A stretch of DNA of 64,000 nt from Holothuria scabra (Eukaryota > Echinodermata > Holothuroidea > Aspidochirotida > Holothuriidae): NCBI GenBank assembly GCA_037179385.1, contig CM074200.1:33421884-33485883 (forward strand). Reading direction: 5' to 3'. Positions 13,070-25,500 of the stretch are shown here, piece by piece. Both the position numbers and the translations under genes were made by a program. Under the pieces are notes generated by a model. That model was not told the DNA's origin. It worked only from the letters and a program-made list of their open reading frames with translations, and made no database searches. The first letter of the stretch is position 1, and the number at the start of each line of letters is the position of its first letter.

Positions 13070-13277
13070 TCTTGGGGCATCCTCTCCCAACCCTCCACTC
13101 CAACCCAAGTTATGCCACTGGATGATGCATTTGGGGCAACCTCTCCCAACCCTGCACTCTACCCCAAGCTACGACACTGGATGATGCACTTGGGGCAACC
13201 TCTTCCAACTCTGCACTCTACCCCAAGCTACGACACTGGATGATGCATTTGGGGCAACCTCTCCCAGCCCCACACTC
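13070..13277. repeat. 59-bp tandem repeat, about 3.5 units
   Basis: GATGATGC recurs at 13121, 13180 and 13239 with the intervening sequence nearly unchanged (CTACCCCAAGCTACGACACTG). It begins about 30 bp past the stop codon of the CH-ankyrin gene, so it probably lies in the 3' UTR. Confidence 0.8.
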
Positions 13278-13306
13278 TGTAATCATACATAAATTGAAAC
13301 TACAAT

Positions 13307-13575
13307 TCAATACATAAGAAATCCTTTTGGGTGCAATGGAGGCAGCATATGACTACGTCCACCAACTGAACTCCGCACACCTTGCAGACTGTTTCTGACA
13401 TTATGATAAGAGGAAGAGGTATGAATGTGGTGTTGGGATGGATGTTGTGGGGAATAATGTCCCTCATGAATGGCATGAGCTGAAGATGCCTTCGCAAACA
13501 AGTTTCTGCGTTGAGAACCTTTCACCTTCTGTGTAATGGCACGGACTAGATCCCTTGCATGTTTTAGGCTGTAAG
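13307..13575 (-). CDS. Exon 30, C-terminal tail and stop
   Basis: Enters in phase 1 as AYSLKHARDLVRAITQKVKG and runs to a TGA at 13307. The tail is basic and rich in His, Ser and Pro with no recognised domain. A second frame of the same bases is open over its last two-thirds and is discussed in the findings. Confidence 0.85.
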
Positions 13576-16500
13576 CTGTTTGAAAAAACACGAAAGAACC
13601 TTGTTAAAAGAAGGGTTGAAGGTCATATCAAATTTTGATATGTTATCAGGATACTTCTTCTAAGCGTTTTGGTGAAATTAACATTGAAGTCGGATGTGTG
13701 GTTCTCAACATATGAGCAAGTAAAGTTTTCAATTTTTTTAACAAAAAGTGGTCTTGAAGCAAGTATGACATCATATTCTCACAATAATGGCAAGTCCTTT
13801 GTATTTCTTTGCACTTTACAGCCAATTTTCCCTGTAACAATCCCATATTTTCAGAATGTGTTAATGTCAGTAGGTTGAGAACTTTACAAATTTTGCATTC
13901 CCCACAGAGAGATCCTATTTGTCTTAACTTCAAGGTCAATACAACAGTCTTAAAGAATCAAAGGCAAGAAAAGCATTTCTTGTCAATGTGAGGGAGCATG
14001 GATTAAGTTAAGTTCAATAGAACATTGAATGTTTGTTCGCCTATGAAGCTGCTCAGGACAAACCCAGTGACCAGGATGGTGAAGACATTGTGATTGTGTT
14101 CTTCTGAACACATGAGTTGTGGCTATTGTCAAGGTTTATCTATTTTTCTGCTTGGGACGAAAAATTTTTCAACTAAATTAAAAGCAGGTTCCTCTTATAA
14201 TTAGTATATAATGGTTTTATAACAGGTCACAGCCATGAACACATAACATAATCAGGGCTATTCCAAACTCTGTACCAACAAGGAGGGACATTATCTTTAA
14301 AAATGGGCAACATAGAAAAGCTGCCCCTCCCCACTATGAACAACTAACCTAGCACGCAGGGGGAAAGGTGGATAATTGTGAGCTTTAGAGCAAGCGGACC
14401 TTACAATGAAATCACATAACTTCCTGCATTGCCCCAGAAATTTAGGGGCATGGTGTTGCAAAATTTTGCTTGAAATAGCAAAGGAGCAGAAAGCCTCATT
14501 TAGTTGTAGATGAGGACCATGTCATGAAATCTGAAACTCCCTATGTCCAGGGGCCCCAATTCAGGGATCCCAACCAAGTTGGAGTTGGTAAGGAAAAATC
14601 TTACAGTTAACTGGTTACATGCTTGCAATACCTGTTATATAGAACATTTAGCAGATAATCCACTGTGTACAGTGGACACACAAGTGCTAACCTCCATGGG
14701 TCCAATGGTCCAAGGGATAAAACTCCTATTTTACTTTCTAAATGTTCACAATACATGTGGATATCACTTAAATGTGTTCATAGACTGATGCTACTTTTGC
14801 AAATCTGTTTCTTGGCCACTTTCAAATCACTTTAGGTAAGACTACATGGTTTTATTTTCAAGAGTTCTAAAGCTCAAAAAACAGAACAGTTTCCTTTAAA
14901 GCAGAAGAGTTGACAAGTATGCTGTACCTTCCAATGAAGATAAAAGGTTCTTAGGAAAAGGGTTTGGAAGCTTCTTGCTGTCTCTTGTCTATAAGCATTT
15001 TAAATTCTTGTTATGCAACTGCTCTCAACAAAAGTATTATAAATACCCCCACCAGTGAAATGGTATTATTAAAGGGGAGCAATAGTGGCCATTTGACTCC
15101 CCACATATTAGTCTTTAATGATGCCACATTGCTTGGAATAATTATATTGAATTTCTGTGCTGTCTAGAAGGCTGTACAATTGCTTCCCTTTAAGGCTTTC
15201 TGCAAATTTATCAACACCACTCTTGCATAAATTCTGGATTCAGTCTTACAAACATCCAGTTGGTAGAGAATTACAAGATTTCAACATTCCACTATATATA
15301 CTAATGGAACTTTATATAATTTTTAACTCTATTAGTGACTTTTATTCCTATAAAATGCCACCCATGTATTAACTTACCTTTCAACCTAGCTTTAATTTCA
15401 TCTGTGAAGCAGCCACATTCTAACCATTCATCATAATCCAGGATACAATCAAAAGCTGTAAGCCCCTGGAAATTCTTATGTCTTACATTAGCACCTGTAG
15501 GGCAAAAAAGGAGATTGAAAACTATATTACTGTTTCTACAACAGTATTCACTTCAGTGCCATAGAATATGCAAACATAGAATCATTTCTCACTATTAAAC
15601 TGGATCTTTTTGCCTTCTCTTCTTTCTCATATTCCATTAAATCTTGCAGAAATATAATACGTATGGCTTGACAACCACTAACTCCCCCGTCCAACATTAA
15701 ATGCTTCCTGTTAAATTCAAATATCCTCCCACTTTGAGGCTGATCAACCACACTCACTAGACTCTTCTATTTATCCCTTACAATGCCTCCTCCCCCATAC
15801 TTCCACCACCCTTCCCCTCACAAAGAGTCCTTATGGTGAAATCACTGAAAGTGCTCACAGTGTAGAGATAAAACCATAAAAAGGGTTCACAGAATTAAAA
15901 AAAATGCCCTATTTTAATGACTTAAATCCCTCAACATTAACCCTTTACCGTTGTTTGGGTCCTTTATGACCCGTACGGAGAGTGCGGCTATCACCCATCT
16001 TTACTGTTTCACGCGGAGCTTGAAACTGCAAGAAGCTACCCGAAAACTTGGCCACAACAACGAGAAGGACAATAGTTTAAGGTCACGGGGTCAATTACCG
16101 ACGGAAGCTGATGTGGGGCGTGCTACGTCCCCTTTTCCGCCCACTCCCGTGGCATGCAAATATACCCCGATCGGAGCACAATGGTAAAGGGTTAAGGTCA
16201 CGGGTCAATTACCGACGGAAGCTGATGTGGGGCGTGCTACGTCCCCTTTTCCACCCACTCCCGTGGCGAGCAAATATGCCCCGATTGGAGCACAAGGGTA
16301 AAGGATTAAAGCAATCTCACATTAATCATGTAAAATCAGCTTCATGAACCACTCATTTTGACTTTTTTTAACTTGCAGTATCTGCAGCACGGGTCTGTGC
16401 ACACACGCAGAGAGAGTGGCATCACCTTTGTGGTAAACACACTCCACAGGCTTATTTTAACCCTTTACTGTTGTTTGGGTCCTTCTGGACCCGTACGGAG

Positions 16501-19500
16501 AGCGCGGCTGTCACCCATCTCCACTGTTTCACGCGGAGCTCGAAACTGCGAGTAGCTACCCGAAAACTCGGCCACAACAACGAGAGGGACAATAGTTTAA
16601 GGTCACAGGGTCAATTACCGACGGAAGCTGATGTGGGGCGTGCTACGTCTGCTTTTCCGCCCGCTCCCGTGGCGAGCAAATATGCCCCGATTGGAGCACA
16701 ACGGTAAAGGGTTAAATCAATCTCACAGTAATCATGTAAAATCAGCTTCATGAACAACTCATTTTAATTTTTTTCACTTCATGATTTATTCATGTTCACA
16801 AAAACCTTGCAGAATCTTATGGAAAGGTCAAACCTACCAGCGAGTAAAAGTGCTCCTGCACCAAAGAAATTGTTTGCCTGGGTTGCAAAAAACAAAGGTG
16901 TGCAGTGATCTTCATTTTCAGCATCAACATCAGCACCATACTCTACTAATAGATCCAAAACATCTGTAGGGCCAGTCATCCCAGCAGCGTAGTGGAGGGG
17001 TCTACATGTTAAAAATAGGATTGGAAAACATAAACAGAAGAGGAATGTTCCTTTGCTAAAGATGAAATACTTGTTTTCAGATAAAATTATCTTACAGATT
17101 TGTGATGAGGACTGCATTATTATGATATTGTTCTTGACCTACTGATTGCACAATCTTGTTGTTAACATGATATGAAGACCATGCTGTCTTCAAACTGTAT
17201 ATTTTAACATGGCATCAAAAAGCTAACATTAAATCAAATGCAAGAACAGCAAAAGCTCCTTCCCCCTCACAAAGGGGAGGTTGGGTGTAATAAAATCCTC
17301 CTTATCTGTTCATTTTTTTGTTGTAAGAGACTACTATCATGTCTAGAATAGCACTTAACCCCTTGTCTGTGAGGAACTTTTTCTAGTTGATTACAAAGCC
17401 TACTAACACAGCAGATAAACTACCGAAATGTCCAGTGACTGCAGAGTTAAATCTTTAGTTTAGATTATGAACAGAAAGCCTTTAATTACCGAAAGAGGGT
17501 TTCATACCTCACTGAGAATAAATCAGCCATGTTCACAGCAACCCAATTTAATTAGATTTAGTAACAGATACCCAGTTTATGATTCCAAACCAGAGTTTGG
17601 ATCTCTAAGCAGATGAGTTCATAATGTGACATGATATGGTTTTCCACTCATTGCTTATTGATACAGTCTTTATCACAAATCTGAAAGATAATTTTGTCTT
17701 GTGAGAAGTAATCAGTCTTTAACCGTGAAACATTCCTTTTTGGTATGTAATTTCTAATCAAGGTTCAAATTTGACACTTTTTACTGAAAATGTTTTGTAA
17801 ACATTCTCTGCAAGTTACATCCTAAGCAACCTTTTTTCTCTGTTTTTTTTTTTTTTTGGACGGACAAGTATTGATAAAAATGAAAAAAATAAATTTTCTT
17901 TACTCTAACTTGATGCAATCAAATATTAAATGCCAGAAAAATCTAAAGTTAGATTTTCAAGATACCCAAAGAGAACTCTAAATTTTTTGAATTGATACCT
18001 TTTTACAGAAAAGGGAATGTACTGTGTTCAGGTACAAAAACATCACAGAGCAAGCACAGATGATAACTATGAGTTCCATATAGGCTATATAACAATTAAT
18101 CAGAAACTGTAGCACAAAGTTTGTTTCAATAAAAACTTGGATCAAAATTAAATTATACAGTTTCTACATAAGATCTTAACAACTACGGCATCACCTTATT
18201 GAAAAAAACACTTACGTGTTTCCCCCTGAATATCTCTGATCTAAGTCAGCTCCATGCTCAAACAAGAACCTCATCACATCTAGCCGTTGAATACTAAAAT
18301 AAGGGAAAGGTAAAAAAAGACACATACCAGTGCTGAAAACATCAACCATAAAACCACGAATGATTAGAACTTAAAATACTGATATCTTTTAGGACTTTTG
18401 AATACCTGCTTTAATCACGTCACTAAAATTCAATACTCAGCCAAAATTACAAGATACAAAGATTTTTTCCTTGGTTTCAAGCCATGTCTTTGTTATAAGA
18501 TGTTATTCGGGTTAGGGATGTAGTTTTACGGCCCAGTTTCCAACCAACTAGTTCAAGTTGAGCCAGCCACAGCCTTTTGTCCAGTTGTGGCTCACTGGCT
18601 TGTTTTCCCTTCTCTATTGCTTTATGCTGAGCACCCAGCACAATGGCAGTAGGTCCTGTTTAAGTCTTTGGTATGACCCCCAGGGGACTTGAACTCCAGA
18701 CCTCCCACTGTTATTCAGTGATAAAACTGACATCCTTATCTGACTGCAGTAACACAACAATTATTGAGCTCAAGATTGCCTGAAAAAAGCTCACTGATTG
18801 ATTCTGGATTTATAGTGGCCAACTAGGGTTGTCTGATACTTGGTACACTCTTTAGCATCATGTATAACCTCTGAGGTAACCAAAATTGACATCTTTTGAA
18901 AACCACACTCTATCATGTATTTGATTTATAAGTAAGTCATGATTACTGCTTCTAAACTGTGAACATACAAAAACTGCATTGAATGCAGAGTAAACTGAGA
19001 AGAAGAGACATCAAAATGTTCAAAGGTATAAAAAATGTCTTTAAAATAGACACTCATGACCATACTGTTACTTCATTTTGGCTGAAGGATATCAGTATAT
19101 TTAATTAGACACTGCTCTTTACTAACTGACATTATTTTCATTGAGCAGTGCACACAATACAGTATGCGCAGAGAAAGTTTTCTTATATCAAATAAATTCC
19201 TAGAATGTTCACCAGGGTGTAGCCTTGCAATGAACTTGTATTCATACAAGGAGTTTGTGTCCACACAAAGAGTTTGTTTCCTCACAAGGAGTGTGTATCC
19301 ACACAAGAAGTTGGATTCCACACAAGGCAGTCTTGGAAGAGGCTAGAACTAAGATCCTTGGAAGAATTGAATCTGTTTGAGATATTAACAAAATTTTTCC
19401 TTAAAAACCTGTTTTCATTTCATATTAATTGAAAGACCATTTTCACAGTGTGCAAACTTTCTCCATTACGTATTGTAAAGTAGTAACAGAATATATGGCA

Positions 19501-22500
19501 GACAGAGGAAAGAGTTGGAATTAGCCTGGAATACTATAAATCTAAACTTCATTACATGTTAAGCCCGATGGGGAATTCTCCAGCAATTACCGCCGACCGA
19601 CAGTCTTTTGATGTAAACAATACTGAATCAAACCCTGCAATATTAGATCATGGCGCTTTTATCAAGTCCGCCTGGTCACACAAGCTCATCTCTTATCAGA
19701 TATTGTTCTCACCAAGACAAAGGGCTGTTCTCTGGCAAACTGATGCAGCATAGATTAGATATTTACTCATTGCCAAGTGAACTGTGGGCTTATTAAATAG
19801 GATCCTCTAACTGATAGCATATGAATTATTAGACAGTTTTGTTAAGACAAGCAGAAAGTGCAAACTCTGTGCCCTTCGTAGAGAACGCGTCACAAAAGGC
19901 AGATTTTCTTCACTCTAAACAGTTCCAGTTCTCTACTTACTTCTAGCCTCTCCCACAACTGTCTAAAATTCATCCTTATGTAGACAAGGTGGTACAAGTC
20001 TATTCATTGCTTCATGGCTTATATCCTGGTGAGCATACAGCTGGCACTAAAGTGTAATTAGAACACTCTCATGGCACTAAGGGCATGCTGTGTAATATGA
20101 TCTACTCTGTATTTTTGGTATGCCCAAAGGAAAATTGCAGGTTGGGGTGATGAGTGACTGTCGTTAACAAAGTACTAGTTATATATAATTACTGGTATAC
20201 TTATATTTTATGCAAGCCAACCTCAGCCTGAAATAAACAGATACCTACTCATACTATTCCCTTCAGGCTGTTCAGTCTATTCCTTTCCCTTCAGTTGTCC
20301 AATAATCTCAGTTTGAGGTACAGCAGTCTAACACAAAGCTTTTGTTTTTCAAAATTACCTTTGAATTTGTTCTGTCAGTAGTCTATGAACCAAGATATCT
20401 TGTTCATGTTCCTTAAAGTTGTACCCTTTCTCAACCAACCACTTCCCACATTCCAAAAAGTCATTTGCGAGAGCTAGATGAGGTAAGCTAGGAGGAGATT
20501 TAGCATCTTCTGCATCTAAAGCTTTCTGTATGCTGTTATCAAAGTCAGCCTCTAACAGGATCTCAATGGCATCCACTCTCCCTTGCATAGCACAGCAATG
20601 CATGGCTAAAAGATCTTTACTATTTCTATGAGTCAGATTTATTTTCTTTGCAAGCTGAAAATAGAAAAAAGCATTAAATTATTTATCTTACAGATAAATT
20701 TAATATTCTTATTATACAAATTGTATTGGTTCACAAAATTCATGTTTTTTCAAACCTGTTAAAATTTAATCCCATCTTGATGATTAACACTTAAACTATG
20801 AGATTCTGCATATTTGAAGAACTATTGTCTGAAATGACAATGATGGGGTAACTAATGATTAATCTCATTAATTATGAATTTGTGAACAGACACTTTTACC
20901 ATTGTATATTAACTTATCCAACCAGTGTCCACAAACACTACCACATATAATTTTGTCACTAACTCTAGGGTATGATGTATGAGTAATGGGGCTAATTAGA
21001 AACACTGTCATGCAATGATTTACTGAACATTATCTAAGCTACCCACATACATTTGCTGAGTCAAGATGATTCTGCAATCTGTTATAAACCATGAACAATT
21101 TTGTGTATTTGCGACCTGAATTTAGCCTCTCAGCACTTCACCTAAATATCTTCTACACCTTTGACCTATCAACCCCATGAAAGCTCTGGAAATAAACAAT
21201 TTAAAGTACTGTAAGCACAACTTTAAAACAATTAATTTTATTTGGCCAGTTACACTTGAGTAAAATGGCAACCTGCACAAGAAAATCAAAAAGCAACAGG
21301 TAAGAAACCTGCTGGACAAAATTATTGGAACACTTTTGAACCTGCCAGATACTTTTTGCACATAATTCCCTCTGACCCTTATTCAATGTTGAGAAAAGGA
21401 GAGTGAACATTTTCCTAAAGTGCACAACTTTTATTCACCATGAAAATGAACCTTGAGATCAGGCACAGGGATTTGCTCCTGATAATTTTTTGTCCAGGAT
21501 TGTAGCATTAGCAGGAGCACAAATGCACTTTACATTATAAGTGTACTTCTTCAGAGAGATTCAAAATTTATTAAGAAAGTTACATTGCATTACATTCAAT
21601 TTAGATATGCAGCTCAATGATTCAAATATCCAATGAAAGCATGCTAGTTATTCACACTTGCTAATATATAACCTCAACTGATACTGGTCCATTACTATCA
21701 GGTGACAATGCATTATCCCACAATCCACCCTCAGTAATGAGTTTTCTCTCGTTTACAATTAGAACAGAATAATGCACTCTCTGGGGTTTATGCTACTGCA
21801 GGATGGACTTGAGGTGAGCAATCCTACATCACATGTATGGTAACCCTTCCATCGTGTACAATTTTGTGTCGGTAGACTTGAGGTGAGCAATCCTACATCA
21901 CTTGTGTGGTAACCCTTCCATCGTGTACTATTTTGTGTTGGTAGGCTTGAGGTGAGCCATCATACATCACTTGTGGTAACCCTTCAATCCTTTACTATCC
22001 TGCGTTGATGGACTTGAGGTTTGCCATTGTAAATCCCTTGTTACCCTCTGATCCCGCACTACCCTCTGCTGATGAAAGTACCGTTGTTGTTTAACCTTCC
22101 ATTATTACTATACAGACCTTATCCACACAATTCAGGTTAAGAGTGACCCATATTCAGCTTTTATTTGCAGAAAAGTATGTTATGAAGTCATGGATGTTAC
22201 TTTAACATGTTTCTAAGGAACCCCCAGATACAAAGACCATACAGAAAACTATTTACAGTCAATATATAAAACACAATCAACAAGGGTGGGTTGTGTATAA
22301 ACACAGACATCCCCTTCCTACTTGGTTGAATCAAACTTCATTGCTGACCAAATATATTTTAATTCTTACCATTTCCTTAATACATTCAACAGCAGTTGGC
22401 TTGTTTGCCTCCCCATAACATTTCACATGAAGGGGTGTGTTGCCCTCAGCATCCTCAGCATTAAGATTGGCTCCTGCATCTAGTAACTCCTGAAACAAAA

Positions 22501-25500
22501 AGAAAAAAATGTCTCATTACAGAAAAGATCTTTATTGCTTTAGAAAATGTACTGCTCAGTACACTGTGGATTTGGGAAAGCTGACTTTGGGTACCTATTT
22601 CATATGTATCATTTTATTATTTTATTTCCATGGATAAGTTAGTCAGATGAGGTTTTATGACTCAGTTTCTAACCAACTGCTATTTTTTCTGGTTGTGACT
22701 CACTGGCTTGTTTTCCCTATTCTATTTCTTATGATGAGCACCAAACACATTGTCAGTTGGTTCCATTTTTAAAGTCCTCGGTATGAAACATGCCAGGAAT
22801 TGAACTCCAAACACACCGGCTGCTTTAAGGAATCACTTGACCATGCAGTCAGCATTTTTATTTCCGTAGAAAAAAATGTATGACATCACATGCTTAAGGA
22901 CTATCACATGATTGACATTTGAAATAACAATGGTGAATGACATCATCATGTCACATGACAATCACATATTCATTAACAATCCATTTTGATTATTACTATA
23001 AGTGTAGGATACTTCTGACTACTAATGCTAAAAATGCTTTAAACAAGAAGTTTTGAGAAATAAATGACAAAACAATTTTCTATTCAAAAAAGAAAAAATA
23101 ACCCTAAAGGACCTTCAAAGAACTACAAGTTCATACACATTAAAAATAACAAAATTCCATGACTTTTCCAAGACTTTCATGGACCTTGACTGATAATTCC
23201 AGGACATTTTAAAACAGCCAGATCTGCCAAAATAATGTATCTGAACATTAAAGAAGATTGGATCAGTAAGTCCACTGAATAATTTTTCCTGACTTTTCTA
23301 GGACCTTTTGAAAAATTGCTCATTTTCCCAGACTTTTCAGGCTTAGAAATTCAAATTTCAGTTTTCCTTGACGTTCTAGGATTTCTAGAATCTGTGCAAA
23401 CCGTTGGACTATTACAAAACCATCAAATTTTTGTCATTTTACCTTAATTGTTTCTCTGTCTTTTGCACGATGAAGAGGAGTGGCACCTTTGTAATCTTGC
23501 AAATTTACATCAACTCTCTCTTTCAGTAAAACTTTTACAATAGATACAGCTCCAAAGTACGCCGCAGTGTGGAGTAGTGTACTTCCATTAATGCACCTGT
23601 AAAAATTCAGGTATCATAATACCTTGTTGTAAATTAGATATCAAGACCTGTCACATCTAGCTGTTACTTTATTTAACTCTTTAGGTCTTTATGTACACCT
23701 CCATAAAAGATTACTTCATTATATTTTGCAATTCGTTATGCCCATAATCACTATGACTTAAGGGATAGAAAAAAATCTGTTGTAATAATATTATGAGAAC
23801 CAAGTACAAAATCAGATGATGTAATTTTCACTTTTTGAGATGTTGTGCATCAAGAGGTACCATTTCACTTAAACATTTTCCATTCAAGGGAGGTATTTTT
23901 TTAGTGTACAGAATTTTGGGGATAGATCGGTCATTGTGTCATTAAGACAGAGATTAGTTAAAGTCAAGCCAGCAACTGCGTTTTTTAGTTGTGGCTCACT
24001 GGATACATAGGTCAGAGAATGACACAAAATCACTGTTTAAGTCATTTCATAAGTGGTTAACTTCACTACATATTATTTACCTCTTATACATCCTCTACCC
24101 AAACATATTACCATTTCTCAATGTACAGCTTAACCACTTTTGTTTTTTTCTGCTCGTAAGTTAAATAGCTCAGTTTTGCCCATATTGGGGATTTTAGAGG
24201 GGTTCCCCACCTTCAGCGTGAAGATGGCCACCTCTCAAAAAGGATTGCTACTCTCCAAAAAAATACCTGCTCTACTGGAAAAAGACTCTGAGCTATGTTA
24301 TTGGAATATCTTTAGCAATTTAATGACAATATAGATATTGACGGAATGTCAATGCTGCTTCCTATGTACCAAAAAAGAACCAACCAAAGAAACTAGTAAC
24401 ATGTGTTATCAAATCTCAAAACTCTAGGGTGATGGGGGACACCTTCTACCCTCAAAGCCATCCCATGTGATTGCCCATGACTCACCATCCTCCTTGGTTT
24501 GCAACATGTGGAGAACACTCAATTATTAATAAATGTAAGAATATTTATTTCACATCCTGAAATCATTAAATGGGAAAGAAAGAAATCACAATCCTACACA
24601 TCTTCTTTTGTGTAAAATTTCTGACAATATAACTCTTAAAGCTTCCTACCCTCTTAAATGTAAAGTAATTTAGGGTACAGTCATTTTTTCTAACTGGGCA
24701 GTATGGATAGTTTGGCACAGGCAATACATAAGTGACTTGGCAACAACTGAAGGTATGATTAATGATGACTCTGTCCTTATATTTCAAAAACTAAATGTAA
24801 GTTAACATCCTCTCTGCCCCTTTACCCCCTCCCCCCCACAGATACACTCTTAAACCTTTATTTAAATCTCACCGGCTACGGAGACTGGCAAATGGCCGCA
24901 CTCCAGTCACATGGTCCTCCACCATTTGACCTAAAAGTTCTGTGTCCCCTTTCATCAACTTTGGTATGCAGGTCTGAAGATAGTCATAGTAGCCTACAGA
25001 AGACAAATATTCATGATTACAGGACAAAATTTGGTTTGCAGGTCTATTGAGTCATAGTAGCAGAGCCATGGTGAATATTCACTTTTATACCATTGATACA
25101 TAAAAAGAAATGCTAAACAATATTTAATGCTAAATAATATTTAACCTTAGAATTTATGGATCCTCTATATTGAGGTCATGCAACATCATTTGAAGACAAA
25201 AGGAAAAATAAGAAGCACTCTGAAGCCACAGGCACAATATACTATAGATTTCACCAGAATATACCACTATTACATAAATCAGTTCGCTGTATTTGATGGA
25301 GTATGTTGCACTTATACATGCTTGCTTCCATTGTAGGGGTGTATTAGGCAGTATTTTTGTTCTGTGGTATCATATGCTTGGGTCATCTACAGAACATAAA
25401 AAATCGGAATTTATTCAACTCATCTACTTCATAGTTAAAATCTATTTATGGACAGTTTTGCTTCCTACAGGCAAAATCCCCAAACCCCAAATTGTTGTCA

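Noticed and set aside
13646..13939. Minus-strand open frame with CGECKIC, zinc-finger-like
   Set aside because: It lies in the last intron of the CH-ankyrin gene, has no further Cys/His pairs in the right spacing and no splice-site support.
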